The position numbers were made by a program, and so were the translations under genes. Shown here piece by piece: positions 21,497 to 30,322 of a stretch of DNA of 64,000 nucleotides (its first letter is position 1; every line of letters starts with the position of its first letter). The stretch is taken from positions 1 through 64,000 of the forward strand of contig JAJFGW010000016.1 in NCBI GenBank assembly GCA_021775915.1, read 5' to 3'. This DNA is from Alphaproteobacteria bacterium (GTDB lineage: Bacteria; Pseudomonadota; Alphaproteobacteria; Micavibrionales; Micavibrionaceae). Below the pieces are notes generated by a model that was given only the letters and a program-made list of their open reading frames with translations, made no database searches and had not been told where the DNA came from.

Positions 21497-22222
21497 ATGA
21501 GTGACGAAAGTAATAAAGACGACAAATCCAAAAATAAGCTTTCAAACTTTCGAAATAAACTAATCCCATTCGCTTCTGTAATAATATCTGGCTGCGCGGC
21601 TATTTTTGCTTACCACAGCTTACAAACGAATATTGTTTATAACGAATATACAATTCGCCGTGGGATATATGATGAAATCATAGATTCATTTGCAGAAGAT
21701 TATAAAAGTATCACCGACTGTAACTTTTCAAATGCCTCAGCAGCTCATTACAGCTCTTTCATGAGAAGTAAATTTATTGAAAACGAAGAAATTCATGCTC
21801 TGCTAGAAGAAAAATATAATGAGTATAACAAAGTTAAAGAGAACACAGAAAGTGTCTGTAAAAAACAAAAAAAATGCTTACCCGCAAGAGAAGTAGCATG
21901 TGAAATATTAGGAAAAGATGAATGTATAAAAGACGGAGGAATTACGGATTTAAATGAGAATTCTAAGCCGGAATATAATGGTCTTCTGATCTCCGCAACA
22001 GGAGAACCGTTAGTACCTGTCTCAGATAAAAGGTCATCAACAGGAACATATACGGGCATGGCTACTATGACCATGCAAGAGTTACTAGAGTGTCAAGGCT
22101 ATAACCCTACAACGGCATTAGAAAATACTGCCATAAAATTGCAAAAATCATTTCAAGAAGTCGCATGTATAATGGCAGAAGATTTGGGCATTAATTCAGC
22201 AAGCTGTAAAAACAATGAGTGA
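21497..22222 (+). CDS. Membrane-anchored protein of unknown function, probable lexA operon member
   Basis: 241 residues; no family recognised. A charged N-terminus of about 22 residues is followed by one hydrophobic helix (about 23-42, LIPFASVIISGCAAIFAYHS) and a large domain of about 195 residues, probably periplasmic, with eight or more cysteines (VCKKQKKC, REVACEILGKDEC, LLECQGYN, EVACIMAEDLG, SASCKNN) that could form disulfides. The ATG lies 14 bases after the lexA stop, with AAGGA at the junction and no promoter between, so it should be SOS-induced with lexA. Small membrane-bound division inhibitors are encoded beside lexA in several unrelated bacteria, but no similarity to them is visible. 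AT-richer than its neighbours. Confidence 0.7.
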   Translation: MSDESNKDDKSKNKLSNFRNKLIPFASVIISGCAAIFAYHSLQTNIVYNEYTIRRGIYDEIIDSFAEDYKSITDCNFSNASAAHYSSFMRSKFIENEEIHALLEEKYNEYNKVKENTESVCKKQKKCLPAREVACEILGKDECIKDGGITDLNENSKPEYNGLLISATGEPLVPVSDKRSSTGTYTGMATMTMQELLECQGYNPTTALENTAIKLQKSFQEVACIMAEDLGINSASCKNNE

Positions 22223-22258
22223 CAATTTTGTCAGCGCGATACCAGAAGCGACTTGATA

Positions 22259-22287
22259 TTGGTAAACACCTTAATATCTGCTATACT
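22259..22287 (+). promoter_or_regulatory. Orphan promoter-like sequence
   Basis: TTGGTA (22259-22264), 17-base spacer, TATACT (22282-22287) preceded by GC, giving GCTATACTC. No ORF follows; the hairpin at 22326-22350 would lie about 32 bases into the transcript. It could drive a short RNA or antisense RNA into the 3' end of comEC, or be a chance match. Confidence 0.35.
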
Positions 22288-22325
22288 CAAGACATACACA
22301 GCACTGTTGCGCCTTTATTCAACAT

Positions 22326-22350
22326 CGTCACTGCGTTCTTCGCAATGACG
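22326..22350. repeat. REP-like palindrome (GTCATTGCG-type)
   Basis: CGTCACTGCG-TTCTT-CGCAATGACG: ten-base arms with one mismatch and a five-base loop. The arm CGTCATTGCGAAG resembles short dispersed palindromes common in several bacterial genomes. It lies between two converging genes where it could end transcription in both directions, though no T-run follows. Confidence 0.6.
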
Positions 22351-22405
22351 ATACGGGGCTACTTGGTGCCTTCGTGTCTCAGTGGTTAAAAAAAATTGTG
22401 GCGAG

Positions 22406-22479
22406 CAAACGAACTAATGGAATTTCCAATGAAAACAAAGGCCACCCCCCACTAGCGCGGTAAACCCTACAAACGAACT
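22406..22479 (+). repeat. Short direct repeat CAAACGAACT
   Basis: The ten-base sequence CAAACGAACT occurs exactly at 22406-22415 and 22470-22479, 64 bases apart, in the gene-free stretch downstream of comEC. It may mark a decayed element or be chance. Confidence 0.35.
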
Positions 22480-22501
22480 GAAGGATTACAAAACATTACG
22501 T

Positions 22502-24586
22502 TTACCTCCGGTTGGAAATCGTCCACGGCCGGATACCGCGCTCTGACAGCACAGTTTTAACGGTGCCGTCCAGCCATATGGCATGCGCGCCTTCACGCCA
22601 CAGATCAAAGAAACCGATCGCTGTATCTGCCTGACAGTTTTTTACCCGGAGTGGTTCTTTTGAGACCATAACATCCGCCCAGGCACAATCTTCTGCCTGC
22701 CCGCCTTGATGGATTGTGAAAGCAATCCGCTGCCCGTTCTGAGTAACCCGGCACCCTTCTTCACCGCATAAAATATCCGGGTTCTCACTCCATTTTTGGG
22801 TATCTTCCGGTAACTGGCCATTACGCCGCGCCCATATTTCACCGGTAAATCGGTCGCTCTGCCGACTTGAAATCCATATTTTCCCTTGGCTATCCCGAAA
22901 TGAAGTCAACTTCCCCGATGAAGAGACAAGAATATCCGGTGGGCTATATTGCACAATAACGATCACCGCAAAAATTACGGGTACAAGCGCCAGAACCCGT
23001 CCTTTCCCGCGCCACAAAATACAAAACAAAGCTGCACTTACAAACCAAAGTAGCGCCGATAGCGGCATCGCTGCCGGGGTCTGGATTGATTCCGGTATGT
23101 CCGTAACGCCGTGGGCTATTGATAAAATCCCGTCAATTCCCAAACCCATAATATTCAAACCAACGCCCTCTATTCCCAGAGGCATAAGCACATAACCCAA
23201 GACAGCAAAAGGCATCACCACAAAAGCCATCAGCGGCACGGCAAACAAATTAGCTATAATGCCGTATACGGCCAAATGCTGAAAATGGAACAAGGCCAGC
23301 GGCATGGTTGCCAGTGTCGCAATAACCGTTGTCATACAAACCCCGACGAAATAAAGCAGTAACCGTCTGATAAATCCGGCCTGACGATGCCATGACGACA
23401 GATAAGGCCGGGCTAATTCATAAAAGAAAATAAGCGCCGTTACTGCCGCGAAGGACATTTGAAAACTAGCACCGAGCAATGATTCAGGCAAAACAAGCAA
23501 GACTAAAAAGGCTGCAATAGCGACAAGCCGCAGCGAAAAAGGCATACGATCCAGCATAATGGCGCAAAGCACAGTGCCGGTCATAAGCAAAGCGCGGATT
23601 GTTGGTATAGTCCCCCCGACAATAAACGTGTAACCAAGCGCTCCCAAAAGCGCGATTGCCGCCGCGTATTTCTTAATTGGGTAGCGCAGCGCAAAGGAAG
23701 GAAATAACGCCATAAAAAAACGAACGGACATAAATATAACACTCGCGACCAATCCAACATGCAGTCCTGAAATCGCCAGCATATGCGATAATCCCGATGC
23801 TCGCAGAGCTTCCCAGTCATCCTCGGATATGCTCGTTCGCTCCCCGGTCAATAGCGCCGTGGCTATTGCAGCAGAGGGGTACTCAAGACTACCTTCAACC
23901 TTACTCCGAATAACCTGCCTTAAACTTTCGAGGTTTTGCGAAAAACTCCCGGCATTGCCGTGTTCTATAACTTCTGGCGCACGATAGGCAAACCCAAAAG
24001 CGCCGAGCTTCTTGAAGTAGGCATAGCGCTGAAAATCAAAGGCCCCTGGCTCCACCGGCGCGGATGGCGGTTTCAGACCAGCGAGGACAGAAACCCTGTC
24101 ACCTATATTTAAATCTGTTTCCTGTCTTATCTTCAGGCGTATACGAGCGGGCGTTATTGAAGGCTCCAGCCTTTCAATATCAATATCATTGAGAATAATC
24201 CGCGTACCCTTACCCTCTTCCAGCTTGTCGATAACGATAACCCGGCCTTCTACCGTTACAGGGCTGCGCTCCTTCAGCAGTACCGGCGTTTGAATAATTC
24301 CCGTACGAAATTGTGCCGTGCAAAAACCGAGCACAATCAACAACACCCCGCCCGTAACGAGCCAAAGCGCGTAACCCCGCCAACTCTCTAATCTTAAAGG
24401 TCGAAATAAAACCCAAAGCGCCGCCACAACAGCAAGTGTCCCAATTCCAAAAATAGCGGGCGGTTCAAATTTTAGGGAAAAATAAAAGCCAATGCCGATC
24501 GCCAAAAAGACAGGACTCCATAAAATAAGCCTGTCCCTTTGCTCTGACAACTCTTCCCTGATTTTTGTGTTATTAATAAAAGTCAC
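22502..24586 (-). CDS. comEC: ComEC/Rec2-family DNA-uptake channel protein
   Basis: 694 residues. An N-terminal set of membrane helices with a DUF4131-type OB-like domain (about 100-190, VTVEGRVIVIDKLEEGKG, RIRLKIRQETDLNIGDRVSVLAGL) is followed by the competence membrane domain (about 225-520) with LTGERTSISEDDWEALRASGLSHMLAISGLHVGL. The C-terminal region of about 150 residues is soluble and lacks the HxHxDH signature of the beta-lactamase-like domain found in Gram-positive ComEC, as is common in alphaproteobacteria. It would move single-stranded DNA into the cytoplasm in natural transformation. The lexA-comEC-gltX neighbourhood is typical for the class. Confidence 0.9.
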   Translation of the reverse strand: MTFINNTKIREELSEQRDRLILWSPVFLAIGIGFYFSLKFEPPAIFGIGTLAVVAALWVLFRPLRLESWRGYALWLVTGGVLLIVLGFCTAQFRTGIIQTPVLLKERSPVTVEGRVIVIDKLEEGKGTRIILNDIDIERLEPSITPARIRLKIRQETDLNIGDRVSVLAGLKPPSAPVEPGAFDFQRYAYFKKLGAFGFAYRAPEVIEHGNAGSFSQNLESLRQVIRSKVEGSLEYPSAAIATALLTGERTSISEDDWEALRASGLSHMLAISGLHVGLVASVIFMSVRFFMALFPSFALRYPIKKYAAAIALLGALGYTFIVGGTIPTIRALLMTGTVLCAIMLDRMPFSLRLVAIAAFLVLLVLPESLLGASFQMSFAAVTALIFFYELARPYLSSWHRQAGFIRRLLLYFVGVCMTTVIATLATMPLALFHFQHLAVYGIIANLFAVPLMAFVVMPFAVLGYVLMPLGIEGVGLNIMGLGIDGILSIAHGVTDIPESIQTPAAMPLSALLWFVSAALFCILWRGKGRVLALVPVIFAVIVIVQYSPPDILVSSSGKLTSFRDSQGKIWISSRQSDRFTGEIWARRNGQLPEDTQKWSENPDILCGEEGCRVTQNGQRIAFTIHQGGQAEDCAWADVMVSKEPLRVKNCQADTAIGFFDLWREGAHAIWLDGTVKTVLSERGIRPWTISNRR

Positions 24587-24676
24587 GAAACGTGTGAAAC
24601 CCCTTATTTTCTCTTATAGAATATGCTAAATGTTTTATCGCAAGACGCGAGACAAAACAAAGGGTAATCAAAAACC

Positions 24677-26131
24677 ATGACTGTTGTAACAAGATTTCCG
24701 CCCTCACCAACCGGATTTATGCATATAGGAAATGCCCGGACGGCGCTTTATAACTACCTTTTTGCCCGTCATCACGGCGGGAAATTTGTTGTCCGCATTG
24801 AAGATACAGACCGCGCCCGTCATTCCGAGGAGGCCGTTCTGGCTATTTTTAACAGCCTGAAATGGCTCAACCTTGATTACGACAACGAAGTTGTGTCCCA
24901 GTTTGAGCAACGCGAACGGCATGTGGAAGTTGCAAACCAGCTCGTTGAAAAAGGCCTTGCCTATAAATGTTACTGCTCACCCGAAGAGCTAACCGAAATG
25001 CGCGCCAAAGCCAAAGAAGAAGGACGCGGCACTTTTTATGATCGGCGCTGGCGTGACCGCGACCCTGCCGAGGCACCAGAAGGCGTAAAGCCTGTCATCC
25101 GCATTAAGGCACCTACGGACGATGGCGAAAGCATTATCACCGATCTGGTTCAGGGCGAAGTCAGAATACTTCACCAAAACCTCGATGATTTTATTATCCT
25201 GCGCAGTGATGGCACGCCGACCTATATGCTTTCGGTTGTTGTCGATGACCATGACATGGGAGTGACGCATATTATTCGCGGTGACGATCACCTCAATAAT
25301 GCCTTCCGGCAAAAGATTATATTTGAAGCCATGGGCTGGAATGTGCCGCATTTTGCCCATAACCCGCTTATTCACGGCCCGGACGGTGCAAAATTCTCCA
25401 AACGTCACGGCGCGGCCAGTGTTGAAGAATACAAAGAAATGGGCTACCTGCCCGAAGCGCTGGAAAATTACCTGCTGCGCCTGGGCTGGAGCCATGGGGA
25501 CGATGAAATTATTTCCCGTCAGCAAGCCATTGAATGGTTTGATCTTGATGGTGCGGGGAAAGCCGCTGCCAATTTTGATTTTAAAAAGCTCGAAAGCCTG
25601 AATACGCATTACCTGACCCATGCTGATGATGATCACCTGGTTGAGCTAATAACACCGTTCCTGCACAGCCGTCACGATATCTCTATAGAGAGTGATGATG
25701 CGGCGCAGGCACGGCTCAAATCTGGCATGGCAGAGTTAAAAGATCGCGCGAAGACTTTGTTGCAAATCACTGATGAAGCTGCGTTTTATGCCAAAAAGAT
25801 TCCTTATGGTTTTGATGAAAAAGCAAGCGGAATTCTTGAAGATGGTGCAAATGAGGTTCTTGAACTTCTTTTACGCAAATGCGAAGAAGCCACTGTTTTT
25901 GACAATGACAATATCCAGCAGATTTGCAAACAGATAGCCGATGATTTGCGGGACGGAAAACTAGGAAAAGTTGCCATGCCCCTGCGTGCAGCGTTAACGG
26001 GCACAACAGTTTCTCCCTCTATCTTTCACGCTGCTGAGATATTAGGGCAGGAAGAAACTTTAGCGCGCCTTACTTATGCACTTGAAAAATTTCATAATAA
26101 AGAGAAGAATGAAAAACGATCAGTGCAATAA
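24677..26131 (+). CDS. gltX: Glutamyl-tRNA synthetase
   Basis: 484 residues, class I synthetase. The HIGH motif reads HIGN in PSPTGFMHIGNARTALYNYLF and the KMSKS loop is KFSKRHG. The catalytic domain has RIEDTDRARHSEEAV; the C-terminal helical anticodon domain ends near 470. It charges tRNA-Glu, and in many alphaproteobacteria also tRNA-Gln for later amidation. Alphaproteobacteria often carry two gltX copies; only one lies here. AAGGG lies about 12 bases before the ATG. Divergent from comEC and overlapping the start of the next gene. Confidence 0.96.
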   Translation: MTVVTRFPPSPTGFMHIGNARTALYNYLFARHHGGKFVVRIEDTDRARHSEEAVLAIFNSLKWLNLDYDNEVVSQFEQRERHVEVANQLVEKGLAYKCYCSPEELTEMRAKAKEEGRGTFYDRRWRDRDPAEAPEGVKPVIRIKAPTDDGESIITDLVQGEVRILHQNLDDFIILRSDGTPTYMLSVVVDDHDMGVTHIIRGDDHLNNAFRQKIIFEAMGWNVPHFAHNPLIHGPDGAKFSKRHGAASVEEYKEMGYLPEALENYLLRLGWSHGDDEIISRQQAIEWFDLDGAGKAAANFDFKKLESLNTHYLTHADDDHLVELITPFLHSRHDISIESDDAAQARLKSGMAELKDRAKTLLQITDEAAFYAKKIPYGFDEKASGILEDGANEVLELLLRKCEEATVFDNDNIQQICKQIADDLRDGKLGKVAMPLRAALTGTTVSPSIFHAAEILGQEETLARLTYALEKFHNKEKNEKRSVQ

Positions 26132-27452
26132 TAGCCTCCCTTTGAAGAAAGCCATGCCCAAACTTATAAAAACAGCCACCGAATTTAAACTGTCCCCCAC
26201 TCTTGCCGCAAACGAACTTGTGGCAGCGCGCCGCGCTAAAGGAGAACAGGTCCTGCAAATGGGTTTTGGTCAGTCTCCCTTTCCGGTTCCCCCGCGTTTG
26301 CAAAAAGCTCTCGGAGACGCGGCTCATCGTAAAGAATACTTACCTACCGTCGGATTACGAGAATTACGAGAAGCCGTTAGTTCTTATTATAAAGAAAAGA
26401 CAAGTCTGGATACCGACCAATATGATGTCATCATAGCGCCCGGAAGCAAGCTTATTTTGTACGCGCTGCAAATGGCCGTTAAAGGAGATTTGATTCTTCC
26501 TGTCCCGAATTGGGTGAGCTACGCTCCGCAGGCAAAAATGCTCCACACCGGTATTATAAACATTTCGGCGCAACTGGATAATGACGGTTACCATATTGAC
26601 TCTGAAGAATTGCGTGCCACCATTTTACAAGCGCGTAAAGAGGGCAAAAATCCTGGGAAAATCATACTAAATTATCCCAACAATCCAACAGGACTGACCA
26701 TTCCAGAAAATGAATTGGAGGTCCTCGCTAAAGTCTGCGTCGAAGAAGACATTTTAATTATCTCCGATGAAATTTATGGCCTTATAAATTTTAACAACAC
26801 TTACCATACAATCGCAAAATACGCACCAACACACACCGCCATAACCACCGGGCTGTCAAAACATTTATCTTTAGGAGGCTGGCGTGTTGGAATAGGGTTT
26901 ATTCCAAAGGCCATCGATGGTCTTCAGGGGCTTTTATCCAATATAGCCAGTGAAACATGGGCTTGCGTCTCTGCCCCTATCCAGCAAGCGGTGACTGAGG
27001 CCTATAAAGGGCACGAAGATATTGAAAATCATATTAAAGACTGTACTGCCATCCATAATTTTATGAGCCAGTACGTTTCCGAAGGCCTACGTCAGCTTGG
27101 CGTTTCCGTGCCTGCGCCGCGAGGTGCTTTTTATAATTACCCTGATTTTAATTTCCTACGAAGCGCGCTTGCACAGAATGGAATTAAAACCTCCAAAGAA
27201 TTAACTGATGTGATCTTGAAAGACTACGGGATGGTAACTTTGCCAGGCACCGCCTTTGGTGCAGCCCCTGAGGTTTTAACTCTACGAATTTCCGCATGTG
27301 ACTATGATGGAACCACAGTTTTAAAAGCATACCAAGACGGTGAAACTTTGAATCATGATTTCGTTATTAAAAATGCCCCTCATATAGAAATGGCTTTAAA
27401 GGCCTTTAGACAATTCATTCAAGACATACAACAAGCTGCATCCTCAAATTGA
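26109..27452 (+). CDS. PLP-dependent class I/II aminotransferase
   Basis: About 447 residues from the ATG at 26109, which has AGAGAAG just upstream; the ATG at 26154 is an alternative giving 432. The ORF-track start at 26076 lies deeper in gltX and is unlikely. Fold-type I features: NYPNNPTGLT, SDEIYGLINF with the PLP-binding Asp and Tyr, and the Schiff-base lysine in TTGLSKHLSLGGWRVGIGF. The substrate amino acid is not clear; aspartate- or aromatic-type specificity are both possible. It starts inside the last codons of gltX and is inserted between gltX and gltA, which are usually adjacent. Its TGA stop lies inside the gltA promoter -35. Confidence 0.88.
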   Translation: MKNDQCNNSLPLKKAMPKLIKTATEFKLSPTLAANELVAARRAKGEQVLQMGFGQSPFPVPPRLQKALGDAAHRKEYLPTVGLRELREAVSSYYKEKTSLDTDQYDVIIAPGSKLILYALQMAVKGDLILPVPNWVSYAPQAKMLHTGIINISAQLDNDGYHIDSEELRATILQARKEGKNPGKIILNYPNNPTGLTIPENELEVLAKVCVEEDILIISDEIYGLINFNNTYHTIAKYAPTHTAITTGLSKHLSLGGWRVGIGFIPKAIDGLQGLLSNIASETWACVSAPIQQAVTEAYKGHEDIENHIKDCTAIHNFMSQYVSEGLRQLGVSVPAPRGAFYNYPDFNFLRSALAQNGIKTSKELTDVILKDYGMVTLPGTAFGAAPEVLTLRISACDYDGTTVLKAYQDGETLNHDFVIKNAPHIEMALKAFRQFIQDIQQAASSN

Positions 27453-27477
27453 TTTTGCAGCGCAATATCTCTATGAT
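27449..27477 (+). promoter_or_regulatory. Predicted gltA promoter
   Basis: TTGATT (27449-27454), 17-base spacer, TATGAT (27472-27477). Predicted start near 27484, a leader of about 32 bases. The -35 overlaps the stop codon of the upstream aminotransferase gene. Confidence 0.5.
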
Positions 27478-27515
27478 CTTAAAAGCATAAATATGAATCG
27501 AAAGGCAGAATATCC

Positions 27516-28850
27516 ATGACCGCCAAAGAAAAACCAGTAAGCCAGCAAGATACAGCTGAAAAAAGCTTTACCCTGACCAATGATCAAACAGGGGAAAACT
27601 GGAAACTCCCTGTCAAGGAAGGCACTGCAGGGCCGCCTGTTATTGATATTCGTAGCCTTTACGCTGATACCGGGCACTTCACCATGGACCCCAGCTTCAC
27701 ATCAACGGGAAGCTGTAAGTCGCGCCTGACTTTTATTGACGGCGAAGAAGGTATCCTGATGCATCGCGGTTACTCTATTCAGGAGCTAACAGAGCAAAGT
27801 TCGTTTCTGGAAGTCTCCTATTTGCTGCTTTATGGGGATTTACCGACAGTGGAACAGCTCAAGGGCTTTCATAAAAAAATCACCTATCACACCATGGTCA
27901 ATGAACAGATCCACTACTTTTTTCGCGGATTTCGTCGGGATGCACATCCGATGGCTATTATGTGCGGCGTTGTTGGCGCCCTGTCAGCTTTTTATCACGA
28001 CTCGCTCGATATATGGGACCCGAGACAAAGGGACATTTCAGCACAGAGGCTGATTGCCAAAATGCCGACCTTGTCTGCGATGACCTATAAATATTCAATG
28101 GGACAGCCTTTTATGTATCCCCGCAATGACCTGAATTATGCCGAGAATTTCCTTTATATGTGCTTTGGCGTTCCCGCAGAGCCTTATGAGGTAAACCCCA
28201 TTCATGCTCGTGCTATTGATAACATCTTTATTTTACATGCTGACCACGAACAAAATGCCTCAACCTCGACTGTGCGTTTGGCTGGATCGTCACAAGCCAA
28301 TCCGTTTGCCTGTATAGCCTCTGGGATTGCATCACTCTGGGGACCCGCTCATGGTGGCGCCAATCAAGCCGTTCTGGAAATGCTGGCTGAAATAGGTAGC
28401 GTTGATAATATTCCGGAATATATAGCAAAGGCCAAAGACAAGGACGATCCGTTCCGCCTGATGGGTTTTGGTCATAGAGTTTATAAAAACCGCGACCCCA
28501 GAGCGACAGTCCTGCGTGATTCAGCACACGAAGTTTTGCATGATCTCGGGATTGATAACGACCCGACTCTGGAATTAGCCATGGCATTGGAAAAAATTGC
28601 TCTGGAAGATGAGTATTTTGTTGATCGCAAACTATTTCCGAATGTTGATTTCTATTCAGGAATTATCCTCAGGGCCTTAGGCTTCCCGAGCACGATGTTC
28701 CCTGTGCTATTTGCTCTGGCGCGAACAGTGGGCTGGATTTCACAGTGGAAAGAAATGATCGAGGAGCCTTCCCTGCGCATTGGTCGCCCTCGCCAGCTTT
28801 ATACCGGCCCGGCAGCACGCCCTTACGTCCCTATTGACGGAAGAGCTTGA
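27516..28850 (+). CDS. gltA: Citrate synthase
   Basis: 444 residues, the type II (hexameric, NADH-regulated) length. Active-site motifs: [15 protein letters not shown] with one catalytic His, [15 protein letters not shown] with another, and [14 protein letters not shown] with substrate-binding His and Arg. It condenses acetyl-CoA from PDH with oxaloacetate. Has its own promoter and GAAAGG upstream of the ATG. gltA before lpxB is a common alphaproteobacterial order; here a small orphan gene lies between them. Confidence 0.97.
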   Translation: MTAKEKPVSQQDTAEKSFTLTNDQTGENWKLPVKEGTAGPPVIDIRSLYADTGHFTMDPSFTSTGSCKSRLTFIDGEEGILMHRGYSIQELTEQSSFLEVSYLLLYGDLPTVEQLKGFHKKITYHTMVNEQIHYFFRGFRRDAHPMAIMCGVVGALSAFYHDSLDIWDPRQRDISAQRLIAKMPTLSAMTYKYSMGQPFMYPRNDLNYAENFLYMCFGVPAEPYEVNPIHARAIDNIFILHADHEQNASTSTVRLAGSSQANPFACIASGIASLWGPAHGGANQAVLEMLAEIGSVDNIPEYIAKAKDKDDPFRLMGFGHRVYKNRDPRATVLRDSAHEVLHDLGIDNDPTLELAMALEKIALEDEYFVDRKLFPNVDFYSGIILRALGFPSTMFPVLFALARTVGWISQWKEMIEEPSLRIGRPRQLYTGPAARPYVPIDGRA

Positions 28851-28876
28851 CATAACCTAAGGATCGTTGCTATATT
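28847..28876 (+). promoter_or_regulatory. Predicted sigma-70-type promoter for the 28903 orphan gene
   Basis: TTGACA (28847-28852), 18-base spacer, TATATT (28871-28876), in the frame TTGACATAAC-N12-GCTATATTC, the same arrangement as at 7334 and 10805. The -35 contains the gltA stop codon. Predicted start near 28883, 20 bases before the ATG at 28903. Confidence 0.6.
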
Positions 28877-28902
28877 CTTTCTTTAAAAGAAAGAGGGAAA
28901 TT

Positions 28903-29172
28903 ATGTCTGAAGAAAACTGGACCACCGGAGAAGGAATAGCGGTTTCTACTGTCGTCCTTTCCGTTAGCGCAGCACTTATTTTAACAGCTGGATCGCCTGA
29001 CCTTATAGATAAAATCACAGGAAACTCTTCTCTTGTGCTTCAACAAAAACGCATCGAGTTTCTGAAAAAAGACTTTAACGAAAGTCTTTCCAAAATAGAA
29101 AAGCTACAACCCGGTAAAGAAACCAAATTTAAGGCTAACGACAAGATTTATATTGTTACGCGCCAACCTTAA
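28903..29172 (+). CDS. Small single-helix membrane protein of unknown function
   Basis: The ORF track begins at 28867, inside the predicted promoter; the ATG at 28903 has AGAGGG five bases upstream and is preferred (89 residues). One hydrophobic segment at about 9-30 (GIAVSTVVLSVSAALILTAG) is followed by a basic, coiled-coil-prone tail (LVLQQKRIEFLKKDFNESLSKIEKL) and a short C-terminal strand pair. No family recognised. Its last 17 bases overlap the end of lpxB on the opposite strand. Confidence 0.6.
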   Translation: MSEENWTTGEGIAVSTVVLSVSAALILTAGSPDLIDKITGNSSLVLQQKRIEFLKKDFNESLSKIEKLQPGKETKFKANDKIYIVTRQP

Positions 29173-30322
29173 TCTGATTCCAAATAAATTTTGCGGCCTG
29201 TATTGACGGAACTTCTTTTGTAAGTCCCGTTAATTGCTCTCTGACTTTAGAAAAAGCGGACTTTTGGCTTGTCTGGTCTAACATATTCATCGCTTGCGCT
29301 ATCTTCTCTGGCTTACACTCCTCTTGAATAAATTCAGGCACAGCAGGTTGATCGAGCAAAATATTCACCAAATGCGCATATTGAACCGTTACCTTACGTT
29401 TTATAATCTGAGCAGTCAGGGCGTTGGCTTTATAAGCAATAACATGAGGCACGTCCGCAACGGCCAGCTCCAGCCCAACAGTGCCCGATGTTGCCAGCGC
29501 GCTATCCATAGCTGCGAAGCAGTCCCATTTTCGATGTGGCTCTGTGACCACATGGATTTTACAATTCAGGCTTTCAAGCAGGTTTCTAACCTGTTTTTCC
29601 AGATGCGGGAATGTCGGCGATACAATATGAAGCTCTTGATTTTCATGCACTAGCTTCTCAGCAACATCACGGAGCACAGGCCCTACACGATTTAACTCCC
29701 CCATACGGCTACCAAATAAAACCCCCAAAACCTTGGCCTCTGCAGGAATACCCAGCTCCGTTCTCAACGTTTTACCATCAACCTTATCGTGGCCGCTTTC
29801 CAATACGGAATGCCCGACAAAAGATGCGCTTAAGCCTTCTTTTTCAAAATAAGGCGGTTCAAACGGGTAGAGACACATGATCCCGTCATAAAGGGCTGCC
29901 ACTTTCTTAGCCCGCTCCGGACGCCAAGCCCAAACGGTTGGCGCGACATAGTGAACCATTTTTGGTGTTCCACTGCCCTCTTTTTGCACCTGTTTTGCGA
30001 CCCTGAAACTAAAGTCAGGAGAGTCAATTGTAATAACAAGGTCAGGGGTTTCTTCTCTAATAAAATCAGATGTTTGCTTTATTCTTTTAATAATTTTATT
30101 TAAACGAGGAAGAACCTCAAAAATCCCCATAACCGATAAATCTCTCATAGGGAAAAGGCTATGCAGTCCTTCTGATTCCATTCGCGGGCCGCCCACTCCG
30201 ATAAACTGGACATTGCCTTGCGCTTGCTGCTTAAGCGCATTCATCAAATGCTCCCCCAGAATGTCGCCGGAAGCTTCACCGGCAATCAGGCATATCTTTG
30301 TTATATGGGGATCACGCGGCAT
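29156..30322 (-). CDS. lpxB: Lipid A disaccharide synthase
   Basis: 388 residues, GT19 glycosyltransferase. Motifs: ICLIAGEASGDILGEHLM at the N-terminus, GVGGPRMESEGL, DSPDFSFRVAKQV, YVAPTVWAWRPERAKKV and ATSGTVGLELAVADVPHVIAYKANALT. It joins UDP-2,3-diacylglucosamine with lipid X to form the lipid A disaccharide at the inner membrane. Its start overlaps the lpxI stop by 11 bases. It is the last gene of the long minus-strand run that begins with nuoJ. Confidence 0.96.
   Translation of the reverse strand: MPRDPHITKICLIAGEASGDILGEHLMNALKQQAQGNVQFIGVGGPRMESEGLHSLFPMRDLSVMGIFEVLPRLNKIIKRIKQTSDFIREETPDLVITIDSPDFSFRVAKQVQKEGSGTPKMVHYVAPTVWAWRPERAKKVAALYDGIMCLYPFEPPYFEKEGLSASFVGHSVLESGHDKVDGKTLRTELGIPAEAKVLGVLFGSRMGELNRVGPVLRDVAEKLVHENQELHIVSPTFPHLEKQVRNLLESLNCKIHVVTEPHRKWDCFAAMDSALATSGTVGLELAVADVPHVIAYKANALTAQIIKRKVTVQYAHLVNILLDQPAVPEFIQEECKPEKIAQAMNMLDQTSQKSAFSKVREQLTGLTKEVPSIQAAKFIWNQIKVGA

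Larger units (their letters stand above)
22223..22501. other. Gene-free stretch between two converging genes
   Basis: About 280 bases with no credible ORF. It contains an orphan plus-strand promoter-like sequence (22259-22287), a hairpin repeat (22326-22350), a phrase TTCGTGTCTCAGTGGTTAAAAA of a kind I associate with dispersed intergenic repeats, and a 10-base direct repeat CAAACGAACT (22406-22415 and 22470-22479). No tRNA fold is visible. Confidence 0.6.
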
